A stretch of DNA of 64,000 nucleotides, from positions 22,487 through 86,486 of the forward strand of contig CAJPFI010000024.1 of NCBI GenBank assembly GCA_905339295.1, written 5' to 3'. A program made the translations under genes and the position numbers. The notes beneath the pieces are model-generated. The model was not told the DNA's origin. It saw only the letters and a list, made by a program, of their open reading frames with translations, and searched no databases. This DNA comes from Burkholderiales bacterium (lineage in GTDB: Bacteria > Pseudomonadota > Gammaproteobacteria > Burkholderiales > Casimicrobiaceae). Below, piece after piece: positions 25,559-35,723 of the stretch (the first letter of the stretch is position 1; each line of letters begins with the position of its first letter).

Positions 25559-26581
25559 TCAGACCGGGACGCAGACCGTGTTCGCGTCCTCGGGAACGAA
25601 GCCCAGCGCGAGCATCTGGTTGCGGATCGCCAGGCTCGTCGTGTAGCGATGGTTGGGTGCGCCGGACATCCCGTTGTTGTAGACGCGGTAGAGCGGGATG
25701 CTGCCCGCCGGGCAAATGCCGCCCGACGGCAGCTTCACCTTGAACGCGATCTTCTCGAACTGCCAGACGAAGCTGTTGAGGATCAGGCCCGCGCACTCGT
25801 AGTCGATCGCCGTGTAGAAATGCGAGCTCTTCGGCGCGAAGTACACCTGGAAGAACCGGCAGACGTCGAACAGCACGACGCCCGACGTCCACACCTTGAA
25901 CGTCTGGCCGGTGCGCTGCCAGGCGCCGCCGTACGCGCCGCCGTCGATTCCATTGATCTCGTCGGCGTCCGCGGTCACGAAGTAGTGGCCGAACCCCGCG
26001 TGGTAGTACTCGACCGCCGTGGTCGTCGTCGCGGCTCCTCCGCCGAACGTCGTCACGTTGCCGCCGATGACCTGCACCTGGCTCTGGAACGTGAAGTAGT
26101 CGTCGAGGCAGTAGCCGCTCGTGCTGCCGCAGCTGTTCTCGTACTCGAATGCCCCGAGGTAGATGTAGTAGACCCCGTCGGGGACCAGCTGGCGCGGCCT
26201 GGTCGTGAAGTAATCGTAGTAGTAGAAGTTCGCCGGCAGCGGGTTCAGCTGATCGCTCGCAAGGATCCAGTAGTCGAATCCCTGCCCCGGAACGATCGGG
26301 AACTGCGTCAGGAAGAGCATGATCCGGATCGAGCCCGAGTTGTAGATCATGCTCTGGTTGTCGAGCCGGTCGAACGCCATTTCGACGGTCCCGGCGCCGT
26401 TGTTGACGGCGTACGAGCCGCTGCCGCTGAACTCGAGGAAGCCGTAGACGTCCTGCGACTTGGCTTCCGACTTCGCCACGGTCTCCGCAGCGACGGGCGG
26501 ATGGTCCATGGCGTTCTGCCCGTGAGCGAACGAGACGCCCGCAAGCAACGCGATGCCGAGTCCCCATGCCTCGAGCTTCAT
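25559..26581 (-). CDS. Secreted protein with DUF5648-type repeats
   Basis: A 340-residue secreted protein. The signal peptide is MKLEAWGLGIALLAGVSFAHG, cut near residue 22. The first 185 residues form a Tyr/Asn/Gly-rich beta domain of unknown function with a Cys pair (SCGSTSGYC, residues 150-158). The C-terminal 150 residues show three beta repeats with the DUF5648 pattern (EYYHAGFGHYFVTAD near 191; FAPKSSHFYTA near 248; LYRVYNNG...NHRYTT near 297). Such repeats occur at the C termini of secreted Burkholderiales proteins and may bind cell-wall or sugar ligands. The start at 26581 has a GAGGGGAG ribosome-binding site; an upstream extension lacks a signal peptide. No operon partner is visible. 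Confidence 0.75.
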   Translation of the reverse strand: MKLEAWGLGIALLAGVSFAHGQNAMDHPPVAAETVAKSEAKSQDVYGFLEFSGSGSYAVNNGAGTVEMAFDRLDNQSMIYNSGSIRIMLFLTQFPIVPGQGFDYWILASDQLNPLPANFYYYDYFTTRPRQLVPDGVYYIYLGAFEYENSCGSTSGYCLDDYFTFQSQVQVIGGNVTTFGGGAATTTTAVEYYHAGFGHYFVTADADEINGIDGGAYGGAWQRTGQTFKVWTSGVVLFDVCRFFQVYFAPKSSHFYTAIDYECAGLILNSFVWQFEKIAFKVKLPSGGICPAGSIPLYRVYNNGMSGAPNHRYTTSLAIRNQMLALGFVPEDANTVCVPV

Positions 26582-26722
26582 GTTTCTCCCCTCGTTGTGT
26601 CCCGGTTCGCAGGCACGGCAGACGGTACCGACGAACGCTTCGCTCGCGCCGTGCGCATGCGGCCGCACGAACGCGCCCGGCAAAAGTGTGCCACGATTCG
26701 ACGCCCCACGGTCATACGATCA

Positions 26723-26736
26723 CGGGAATATTCCCG
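26723..26736. promoter_or_regulatory. 14-bp perfect palindrome upstream of the DUF5648 gene
   Basis: cgggaatattcccg is a perfect palindrome, AT-rich in its centre, 141 bases upstream of the secreted-protein start and downstream of the Bug receptor gene. It could be a repressor site; no partner is identified. Confidence 0.35.
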
Positions 26737-26800
26737 GCGCGGGTGTCGCCGTGTCATGCCGTGCGGGCTGCATGCGCACGACGGTGCGGGTCCGGCTCGC

Positions 26801-26833
26801 GCGAGTCGGCGCCCCACCGCGCGGCCGACTCGC
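26801..26833 (-). terminator. Hairpin after the Bug receptor gene
   Basis: A perfect 10-bp stem (26801-26810 with 26824-26833) with a 13-base loop begins two bases after the receptor stop codon on the minus strand. No T-run follows. It probably ends or protects the ligase-receptor transcript. Confidence 0.55.
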
Positions 26834-26835
26834 GC

Positions 26836-27926
26836 TCACTGCCTGCGGATGCCGAGCCTGCGCACGACGTCCCCCCACTTGGCGACATCGGCCCGGATCA
26901 CCGCGTCGAACTCGACGGGCGTCCCGCCCGCCGGCTCGAGCCCCTGCACGTCGAACCAGCGCCGCACCTCCGCGCTCGCGAGGATGGCGTCGACCGTGCG
27001 ATCGAGCAGCGCGACGATCGCCGCCGGCGTGCCGGCCGGCGCCACGAAGCCGAGCCAGGTGCCGACGTCGAGGGAAGGAAAGCCGGCTTCCGCGAGGGTC
27101 GGCACGTGCGGAAGCTGCCGCGAGCGGCGATCGCCGAGGATCGCCAGCGCGCGCACCTGGCCCGTCCGGATCGCGCCCAGCGACGCGGTGACGCTCGCGA
27201 GCAGCACGTGGACCTCGCCGGTGGAGATCGCCGCCATCGTCTGGCCGGATCCGCGGTAGGGAACGTGATGCAACGCGATGCCGGCCGTCGAGGCGAGCAG
27301 CTCGGTGTCGAGGTGGCTGGACGACCCGATCCCGGTCGACGCGTAGTTGAGTACGCCGGGACGAGCGCGCGCGTAGTCGACGAACTCGGCCAGCGTCGCC
27401 ACCGGCAGCGCCGTGCTGACCAGCGCGACCTTGGTCTGCCAGGCGATGTTGACGACCGGAGCGAAGTCGGCGAGCGGATCGAAGGTCACGTTCGGCAGCA
27501 CGCTCGGCGCCATCACGTGCGTCGCGGTCGACGCGAGCAGCAGCGTGTGGCCGTCCGGCGCCGAGCGTTTCGCGGCGTCGGTGCCGATGAGCCCGTTCGC
27601 GCCCGGGCGGTTGTCGACGACGAACGGCGCGCCCAGCTCGGCTTCGAGACGCTCGCCCAGCATGCGCGCGACGAGGTCCGCGGTGCCGCCCACGGCCTGC
27701 GGCACGACGATGCGCACGCTGCGGGACGGCCACCCGTCGCCCGTGTGCCTGGCGCCGTCGCCGCGCTCGCGCGTCGCGCGTGCCGATCCGACCTGCGGCG
27801 CCGATGGCGCGGGGACAATGCCGCCGGCGAGCGCGAGCGCGGCCAGCAACGCCCGGCGCCGCGACGCCGACGCCGGCCCGTCGGGTCGCGTCCGCGCGGT
27901 CGCGCCGCGGTCGGCACGCGCCGGCA

Positions 27927-27927
<1 letters not shown>
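26836..27927 (-). CDS. Bug/TctC family tripartite tricarboxylate receptor
   Basis: A 363-residue periplasmic solute receptor. A twin-arginine-like N terminus (SRRRALLAALALAGG near residue 23) gives export; the mature part has the Bug pattern: WPSRSVRIVVPQAVGGTAD, LVARMLGERLEAELG, VVDNRPGANGLIG, DGHTLLLAST, LPHVPTLAEAGFP and a C-terminal W-x-x-V-V-x-x-x-G-I. No TctA/TctB permease genes are in the window, which is common for the many orphan Bug receptors of Burkholderiales. Its ATG overlaps the stop of the adenylation-carrier gene by one base, so it is translationally coupled to it. The ligand is likely a carboxylate. Confidence 0.9.
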
Positions 27928-29726
<1,799 letters not shown>

Positions 29727-30063
29727 CGGGCAATCGAAGGAAGCGTGGAAGTTCTGCGGGGCGTCCGACCGGCCAGGGGCGCCACCGGCGGCGGCGATGT
29801 CAGCCGAATCCTTCCTCGTCGCGAGGACCTGCCGAAGCGCTTCCCGAACGCAGCGTCCGATGCCCCGCCGGTGGTCCGTCAGTTTACCGGCTGCGGGCGA
29901 CGCGGGCGGCCGGTGTTGCCGGCGGCGGGACCGACGGGGTTCGATCCGCGCTCGGCACCGACCGCCTCGCGTACGGGTTGCCGGACCGGAGGATCGCAGG
30001 CCGCCATCCGACTGCCGCGACCCGACCGGGCGCGCACGGCGGCGCGCGCGACGCCGCCGCGCC
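29727..30063. other. Intergenic region without supported gene
   Basis: These 337 bases separate the adenylation-carrier gene from the MeaB-thioesterase gene on the same strand. I see no coding frame with support, no strong terminator after the MeaB fusion and no clear promoter for the ligase. The gap indicates that the two units are probably transcribed separately. Confidence 0.45.
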
Positions 30064-31314
30064 TTACGGCGTCAGGTGCGGCGCGTGCCGCCGAGTGGTC
30101 AGGTAGACGGTTCCGGTGAACGACGACACCACGGTGCCGTCGCCGCGCGTCACGTCGACGCGATAGATGGCGAGCTTGGCGGTGCGGCTCACCTCGGTCG
30201 ACCGCGCCGTGAGCACGTCCCCCTCGCTCACGGCGACCTGGAACGTCATGTGCGTGTCGATGCCCGCGGCGATGACGCCGTACTGGTTCGCCGCGATGCC
30301 GAACGCGCTGTCGGCGAGGCAGAAGATCGCGCCGCCATGGCACTTGCCGTTGAAGTTGAGGTGCGACTTCCCGACGCGCATGCGCATCGTCGCGCTGCCG
30401 GGGGCGGACTCGACGAACTCGATCGCATTGAGGCGCTGGTACGGATCGCTCTCGCAGAAACGGCGCAGCGTGTCGCTGACGGCGTCGCCCGGCGGCGGCG
30501 TCGCGGCCTGCCGCCGACGCCTGCCCACGCCCGCCTCGGCCGCATGCGCATCGAGCGTGTCGACCAGCGCGGACACGCCCTCGCCGGTGGTGGCCGTCGT
30601 GCGCAGCACGCGCACGCGCCAGCCCGGGCGGCGCGCGCGCAGGTGCAGCATGTCGTCGAGCTCGCGTTCCGTCCGGTCCGCGAGCGGCTGGTCGCCCTTG
30701 TTCACGACGAGCACGTCGGCGATCTCGAGGATGCCGGCCTTGATCGCCTGGACGTCGTCGCCCAGGCCGGGCGGGCAGACGACGACGCTCGTGTCGGCCA
30801 GCGACGCGATGTCGACGTCGGACTGCCCGGCGCCCACCGTCTCGACGATGACCACGTCGAATCCCGCGGCGTCGAGCAGGTCGACGATGCGGCGCGTCGC
30901 GCGCGCGAGCCCGCCCGCATGCCCGCGCGAGGCGAGCGAGCGGATGAAGACCCCGTCGGCGCCGCCCGAGCTGCCCATCCGGATGCGATCGCCGAGCACG
31001 GCGCCGCCGGTGATCGGGCTCGACGGGTCGATGGCCGCGACGGCCACGCGCCGGCCGCGCGCCGCGTACTGCTGCAGCAGCGCGTTGATCAGCGTCGACT
31101 TGCCGGCGCCCGGCGCGCCGGTGATCCCCACGACGTGCGCGCGGCCGATGTCGGCAGCGATCGCCGCCGAAAGCGCCCCCGATTGAGGCAGGTCGTTTTC
31201 GATCTCGGTGATCGCGCGCGCGATCGTCGCGCGATGGCCGGCGCGGATGGCCGCCACGCGCTTGTCGACGCCGGACGGCGCGCCGGCGCCGCCCTTCGGA
31301 TCCGCGCGCTTCAT
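30064..31314 (-). CDS. MeaB/ArgK-type G-protein chaperone fused to a PaaI-type hotdog thioesterase
   Basis: A 416-residue two-domain protein. Residues about 20-265 are MeaB-like: Walker A GAPGAGKST (66-74), the switch region DPSSPITGGAVLGDRIRM, VETVGAGQSDVD, and the guanine-specificity motif NKGD (205-208). MeaB proteins protect and reload B12-dependent acyl-CoA mutases. After an Arg/Pro-rich linker (about 264-280), residues 283-408 form a PaaI-type hotdog domain (NFNGKCHGGAIFCLADSA, His326 and Asp335; GIDTHMTFQVAVSEGD), which hydrolyses acyl-CoA thioesters. The frame is continuous with no sign of a sequencing join. It lies 10 bases after the mutase gene. The first ATG with MeaB-like downstream sequence was chosen; the longer upstream frame is antisense low complexity. 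I know of no characterised MeaB of this architecture. Confidence 0.88.
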   Translation of the reverse strand: MKRADPKGGAGAPSGVDKRVAAIRAGHRATIARAITEIENDLPQSGALSAAIAADIGRAHVVGITGAPGAGKSTLINALLQQYAARGRRVAVAAIDPSSPITGGAVLGDRIRMGSSGGADGVFIRSLASRGHAGGLARATRRIVDLLDAAGFDVVIVETVGAGQSDVDIASLADTSVVVCPPGLGDDVQAIKAGILEIADVLVVNKGDQPLADRTERELDDMLHLRARRPGWRVRVLRTTATTGEGVSALVDTLDAHAAEAGVGRRRRQAATPPPGDAVSDTLRRFCESDPYQRLNAIEFVESAPGSATMRMRVGKSHLNFNGKCHGGAIFCLADSAFGIAANQYGVIAAGIDTHMTFQVAVSEGDVLTARSTEVSRTAKLAIYRVDVTRGDGTVVSSFTGTVYLTTRRHAPHLTP

Positions 31315-31324
31315 CTCGACCGCG

Positions 31325-33016
31325 TCAGACGACGACCAGCGGATGGCCGAAGCCGAGCTCGCGCCGCAGCGTGCCGCAGATCTCGCCGTGCGTGCAGCCG
31401 ACGTCCGCGGCCGCGACCACCTGGCCGAAGAGGTTTCCGCCGCCCGTTCCCGTCGCCTGCGCGGTCCGCGCGAGGTCGGCGAGCGCCCTGTCCACGGCGC
31501 TGGCCGAGCGTCGCGCCTTCCAGTCGGCGAAGCCGCGCACGTGCGCGCGCATTCCGGCCGGATCGGGCTTCGGCAACGCCGGGCGCGCGCTCGCATCCTC
31601 GTCGACCCGGTACGCGTTGACGCCCACGACGGTCTGCGCACCGCTGTCGATGCGCCCCTGGTGCATGCGCGCCGACTCGCCGATGCGCCGCTGCACCATG
31701 CCCGACTCGACAGCGCGGTACATGCCGCCCGCCGCCTCGACCTCGTCGATGATCGCCAGGATCCGCGCCTCCATCTCGTCGGTCAGCGACTCGACGAAGT
31801 ACGAGCCGCCGAGCGGATCGATGACGTCGGTCAGGTGCGCCTCCTCGCGCAGGATGTTCTGCGTGGCGACCGCGATTCGCGCGCCGAACTGCGTCGGGCA
31901 CGAGAGCGCCTCGTCGTAGGCATCGGTGTGCAGCGACTGCAGCCCGCCGAAGATGCCGGCCATCGCCTGCGCGGCGACGCGCGCGATGTTGTTGAGCGGC
32001 TGCTGCCGCGTGAGGTCCACGCCCGACGTCTGGCCGTGGAACTTGAAGCGCCACGAGCGCGGGTCGCGCGCGCCGTAGCGTTCGCGCGTGAGTCGCGCCC
32101 AGATGCGGCGGCCGGCGCGGAACTTGGCGATTTCCTCGAAGAACGAGATCGAGATGTCGAAGAAGAACGTGAAGCGCGGCAGGAACGCGTCGGGGGACAT
32201 GCCGGCGGCCACGCAGTCGTCGGCGTACTGGAGCGCCGACGACAGCGTGAACGCCATCGCCTCCGCCGGCGTCGCGCCCGCCTGCTGCATGTGCTGGCCG
32301 ACCACCGACAGCGGGTTCCAGCGCGGCACGTGCTCGCCGCACCACGCGATGTGGTCGGTGAGCACCCGGCGCGCGCCGGGGAGCGCCAGGCGGAAGAACA
32401 TGTGGTTGGCGACGAAGTGCGACAGGTAGTCGCTCTGGTTCGACGTGCCGCTGATCGTGCGCCAGTCCACGCCGCGCCGCCGCGCCGTGGCGAGCATGAA
32501 CGCGAGCAGCGTGAACGGCGACGGGTCGTTCATCGCGCACGACGTCGTCGACAGGTCGACGCCGTCGAGGCACGTCGTCATGTGGTCGGCGCTGTTGACG
32601 ACCACGCCGCAGGTGCCGAGCAGCTCCTCGTCCACCTCGTCCATGTCGTAGCCGCGGAACACCGAGTTGCACGGGATGAGCGAGACGGCGGACGCGCCCT
32701 GATCCAGGATGTCGCGCAGCCGCGCGTTGTACTCGGCGGGCGTGCCCAGCCCGATCAGCTGGCGCTGCGTCCAGGTGCGGCCGCGGTGCATCGTCGCGTA
32801 GATGCCCCGCGTGTACGGCGGCTGGCCGGGAAAGCCGACGTCGGTGTCGAACCGCGCCGGATCGACGTCGAGCGGCGTGTACAGCGGCTTGATCGGGATG
32901 CCCGACCGGTTCTGCACCGGCCTGTCGTGCCCGACCTGCGCGGCGTACTCCGCCGCCCAGCGCACCTGCGCTTCGTCGATCGATGCGGGGACCGGATCGG
33001 CAAGTGGCTTGTTCAT
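31325..33016 (-). CDS. Divergent B12-dependent acyl-CoA mutase, large (catalytic) subunit
   Basis: A 563-residue protein covering the TIM-barrel catalytic part of the methylmalonyl-CoA mutase family without the B12-binding domain, the arrangement of isobutyryl- and 2-hydroxyisobutyryl-CoA mutases. Family landmarks: [18 protein letters not shown] near residue 70, [19 protein letters not shown] near 240 with the conserved His242, [21 protein letters not shown] near 284, QPLNNIARV and [10 protein letters not shown] near 400. Active-site positions differ from known enzymes: Leu87 where methylmalonyl-CoA mutase has Tyr, Asn204 where it has the carboxylate-binding Arg, Gln241 where nearly all have Tyr, and [14 protein letters not shown] replacing the usual AFDLPTQ-GYD. 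It overlaps the B12-subunit gene by four bases. Substrate unknown. Confidence 0.88.
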   Translation of the reverse strand: MNKPLADPVPASIDEAQVRWAAEYAAQVGHDRPVQNRSGIPIKPLYTPLDVDPARFDTDVGFPGQPPYTRGIYATMHRGRTWTQRQLIGLGTPAEYNARLRDILDQGASAVSLIPCNSVFRGYDMDEVDEELLGTCGVVVNSADHMTTCLDGVDLSTTSCAMNDPSPFTLLAFMLATARRRGVDWRTISGTSNQSDYLSHFVANHMFFRLALPGARRVLTDHIAWCGEHVPRWNPLSVVGQHMQQAGATPAEAMAFTLSSALQYADDCVAAGMSPDAFLPRFTFFFDISISFFEEIAKFRAGRRIWARLTRERYGARDPRSWRFKFHGQTSGVDLTRQQPLNNIARVAAQAMAGIFGGLQSLHTDAYDEALSCPTQFGARIAVATQNILREEAHLTDVIDPLGGSYFVESLTDEMEARILAIIDEVEAAGGMYRAVESGMVQRRIGESARMHQGRIDSGAQTVVGVNAYRVDEDASARPALPKPDPAGMRAHVRGFADWKARRSASAVDRALADLARTAQATGTGGGNLFGQVVAAADVGCTHGEICGTLRRELGFGHPLVVV

Positions 33017-33444
33017 CGGATCGCGTCCAGTGCGGGAAAGCGGGCGGCGCGCACGCGCGCGGTCGCCTCGACGATGTAGGCGGCGATGTCCTCGAGCGGC
33101 GACCCCGGGTGGAAGACGCGCGCCACGCCCGCGTCGAGCAGCGCCTGTTCGTCCTCGTCCGGCACGATGCCGCCCACGATCACCGCGACGTCGGAGAGGT
33201 CCGCCTCGCGCAGCGCCGCCATGAGCTTCGGCACGATCAGGTGATCGGTCGCGAGCGACGACACGCCGATCACGTCGACGTCCTCCTCGACGGCGAGCTT
33301 GACGACGTTCCCGATCTCCTGCCAAGGCGGCGTGTAGACGACCTCCATGCCGGCGTCGCGCAGGTGCGCGGCCACGATGCGGCTGCCGCGGTCGTGGCCG
33401 TCGAGGCCGATCTTGGTGATGAGCACCTTCGGTCGTGTCTTCAT
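33013..33444 (-). CDS. B12-binding small subunit of acyl-CoA mutase
   Basis: A 143-residue cobalamin-binding Rossmann-like domain. The base-off ligand motif D-x-H-x-x-G is present as DGHDRG (residues 15-20), followed by the [15 protein letters not shown] segment, the GVSSLATDH loop near residue 62 and the [11 protein letters not shown] loop near 90. Length matches stand-alone small subunits of ICM/HCM-type mutases. It is encoded directly before, and overlapping, the large subunit, so the two form a heteromeric mutase. The start at 33444 gives the normal N terminus. Confidence 0.93.
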   Translation of the reverse strand: MKTRPKVLITKIGLDGHDRGSRIVAAHLRDAGMEVVYTPPWQEIGNVVKLAVEEDVDVIGVSSLATDHLIVPKLMAALREADLSDVAVIVGGIVPDEDEQALLDAGVARVFHPGSPLEDIAAYIVEATARVRAARFPALDAIR

Positions 33445-33502
33445 TCGTGCCTGGGGTCGCGGCGTGGGTCGAATCGGGGGTGTCGGCGCGGCGCGGGGGC
33501 GG

Positions 33503-34102
33503 TCAGGCGTCGAGAGGATCGCGGAGGAGGCGCACGAAGCGGCGCGCCAGCGTCTGGGGCGAGTCCTTGCCGGACCGGTACCACGTCTGCGACCAGTTGA
33601 GCGCGCCCAGCAGCATGAGCTTGAGCGCGCGGCGGTCGGTGCGCGACGGCAGCGGCAGGGCCTGGATCGCCTGCGCGAACGTCCGCTCGTACTCGTCCCG
33701 CAGCGCGACCAGGCGCGCGGCGACCTCGGGGGCGTCGTCGGGCCGGACGCGGATCACGACCTGGCCGTAGTCGCTGTCCTCGAGGAGGCCCTCGAGGTGC
33801 GCGGCGCACACGTTCTCGAGCCGCGCCCACGGATCGCCGGCCTTCGCGAGCGCGGGCGCCACCGCTGCCTTGATGCGGCGCACGCCCTCCGCGTAGACCG
33901 CGACCAGCAGCTCCTCCTTGGAGGCGAAGTGGTAGTACAGCGACCCGGGCAGCATGCCGGCCATGCCCGCGATGTCGCGCATCGAGGTGAACCCGAAGCC
34001 CTTCTCGGCGAAAAACCTCGCTGCCGCATCAAGAATCAGCGGCAGCCGGTTGTCGGCGCGGGATGCGACGGCGAGTCGGGCGGCGCTGCGGACGGCGGCC
34101 AT
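33503..34102 (-). CDS. TetR family transcriptional regulator
   Basis: A 199-residue TetR-type repressor. The helix-turn-helix is at about residues 18-65 (ILDAAARFFAEKGFGFTSM, IAGMAGMLPGSLYYHFASKEELL), followed by an all-helical ligand-binding domain with no recognisable subgroup signature. It is the first gene of the leftward mutase operon, 58 bases before the B12-subunit gene, and divergent from the FAD-dependent dehydrogenase. A palindrome lies 15 bases before its start, consistent with autorepression. Many such regulators beside CoA-ester pathways respond to an acyl-CoA, which is the likely inducer here. Confidence 0.9.
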   Translation of the reverse strand: MAAVRSAARLAVASRADNRLPLILDAAARFFAEKGFGFTSMRDIAGMAGMLPGSLYYHFASKEELLVAVYAEGVRRIKAAVAPALAKAGDPWARLENVCAAHLEGLLEDSDYGQVVIRVRPDDAPEVAARLVALRDEYERTFAQAIQALPLPSRTDRRALKLMLLGALNWSQTWYRSGKDSPQTLARRFVRLLRDPLDA

Positions 34103-34116
34103 GGGTCTTTCCAAAA

Positions 34117-34130
34117 CAAACAGTTGTTTG
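34117..34130. promoter_or_regulatory. TetR-type operator between the mutase operon and the rightward operon
   Basis: caaaca (34117-34122) and tgtttg (34125-34130) form an inverted repeat with a 2-base centre in an AT-rich patch. A TATGAT -10-like box for the rightward genes lies immediately after it (34132-34137). Its position 15 bases from the TetR start makes it the likely binding site of that repressor, controlling both directions. Confidence 0.7.
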
Positions 34131-34275
34131 GTATGATGCCGGACGGGTCGCGCGCTGTCAATCGACGGACCTGCCGCCGGGGTTCGGCGGTCGCGTCGGA
34201 CGCGCACGACCGATGCGCCCGCGCCCGGCTGCAACGGGCCCGGCCGCACGCACGTCACGCCAACGAGGAGGCCGC

Positions 34276-35706
34276 ATGGAGGCCGCAGCGGTTACAGCGG
34301 GTCATTTCGCGGAACTGCGCGAGCGCGCGGGCGAGGAGCACAGCCTGCCGCCGCCGTTGCTGGACGAGCTGCGCCGCCTCTTCGGCGACCGGCTCGCGAC
34401 CACCCGGCAGGTCCGCGAGCATCACGGCACCGACATCTCGTCATACCCCGTCACGCCGCCCGATGCGGTCGTGTTCCCGCAGGACACGAACGAGGTCGTC
34501 GCGACCGTCGGCCTCTGCGCGCGCCATCGCACGCCGATGATCCCGTTCGGCATCGGCACGTCGGTCGAGGGCCACGTGCTGGCCACCCATGGCGGCGTCT
34601 GCATCGACCTTTCGCGGATGAACCGGATCCTGGAAGTCAACGCGAGCGACCTCGACGTGCGCGTCGAGCCCGGCGTCACGCGCAAGCAGCTCAACGCGTA
34701 CCTGCACGACACGGGGCTGTTCTTTCCGATCGATCCGGGCGCCGACGCCACGCTGGGCGGAATGGCGTCGACACGCGCGTCCGGCACCAATGCGGTCCGC
34801 TACGGGACGATGCGCGAGAACGTGCTCGGCGCGACCGTCGTTCTCGCCGACGGCCGCGTGATCCGCACCGGCGGACGCGCGCGCAAGTCGGCCGCCGGCT
34901 ACGACCTGACGCGCCTCTTCGTCGGCGCCGAGGGCACGCTCGGCATTCTCACCGAGCTCACGCTGCGCCTCTACCCGATTCCCGACGGCCTGTCGGCCGC
35001 CGTATGCGCGTTCCCCACCGTGACGGCGGCGGTCGATTCGGTGATCGAGGCGATCCAGTGCGGCATCCCGGTCGCGCGCGTCGAGCTGCTCGACACGCTC
35101 ACGGTCAAGGCGGTCAACCGCTACAGCAAGCTGACGCTGCGCGAGGCCCCGACGCTGTGGTACGAGTTCCACGGCACGACGCGCGGCGTCGAGGAGCAGG
35201 CGACCCAGATGCAGGAGATCGCCCGTTCCCACGGCGGCCTCGATTTCGAGTGGGCGACGCGCCCCGAGGAGCGCACGCGGCTGTGGCAGGCGCGGCACGA
35301 CGCGTACTTCGCGTGCCTGCAGCTGCGCAAGGGCAGCCGGATGATCGCCACCGACGTCTGCGTGCCGATCTCGCGCCTCGCCGAGTGCATCGCCGACACC
35401 GAGCAGGACGTCGCGCGCTCGACGATGCCGATCCCGCTGTTCGGCCACGTCGGCGACGGCAACTTCCACCTGATGATCCTCGTCGACCCGGACAGCGACG
35501 CCGACCTGCGGGAGGCGTGGGACCTCAACACGCGCCTCGTGCGCCGCGCGCTGGCGATGGGCGGCACGTGCACGGGTGAACACGGCATCGGGCTGGGCAA
35601 GCGCGAGTTCCTCGTCGAGGAGTTCGGCGCCGGCGTCGACGTCATGCGGCAGCTCAAGGCCACGCTCGACCCGGGCAACCTGCTCAATCCGGGGAAGGTG
35701 ATCTAG
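34276..35706 (+). CDS. FAD-linked 2-hydroxyacid dehydrogenase (D-lactate dehydrogenase / GlcD-like)
   Basis: A 476-residue flavoprotein of the FAD_binding_4 (VAO/LDHD) family. The FAD-binding half covers about residues 55-235 (PFGIGTSVEGHVLATHGGV, VEPGVTRKQLNAYL, TRASGTNAVRYGTM, SAAGYDLTRLFVGAEGTLG). The cap half follows with HVGDGNFHLMI near residue 395, containing metal-binding His, and GEHGIGLGKREFL near 435. It oxidises 2-hydroxyacids to 2-oxoacids and passes electrons to an acceptor. The ATG at 34276 has GAGGAG five bases upstream. It ends 17 bases before the 2-oxoacid oxidoreductase gene, so product and next substrate fit. Confidence 0.9.
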   Translation: MEAAAVTAGHFAELRERAGEEHSLPPPLLDELRRLFGDRLATTRQVREHHGTDISSYPVTPPDAVVFPQDTNEVVATVGLCARHRTPMIPFGIGTSVEGHVLATHGGVCIDLSRMNRILEVNASDLDVRVEPGVTRKQLNAYLHDTGLFFPIDPGADATLGGMASTRASGTNAVRYGTMRENVLGATVVLADGRVIRTGGRARKSAAGYDLTRLFVGAEGTLGILTELTLRLYPIPDGLSAAVCAFPTVTAAVDSVIEAIQCGIPVARVELLDTLTVKAVNRYSKLTLREAPTLWYEFHGTTRGVEEQATQMQEIARSHGGLDFEWATRPEERTRLWQARHDAYFACLQLRKGSRMIATDVCVPISRLAECIADTEQDVARSTMPIPLFGHVGDGNFHLMILVDPDSDADLREAWDLNTRLVRRALAMGGTCTGEHGIGLGKREFLVEEFGAGVDVMRQLKATLDPGNLLNPGKVI

Positions 35707-35723
35707 GGTCCGGGAGAATCGCC

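Noticed and set aside
30064..34102. Methylmalonyl-CoA mutase of the propionate pathway
   Set aside because: No epimerase or propionyl-CoA carboxylase genes lie nearby and the carboxylate-binding Arg position reads Asn.
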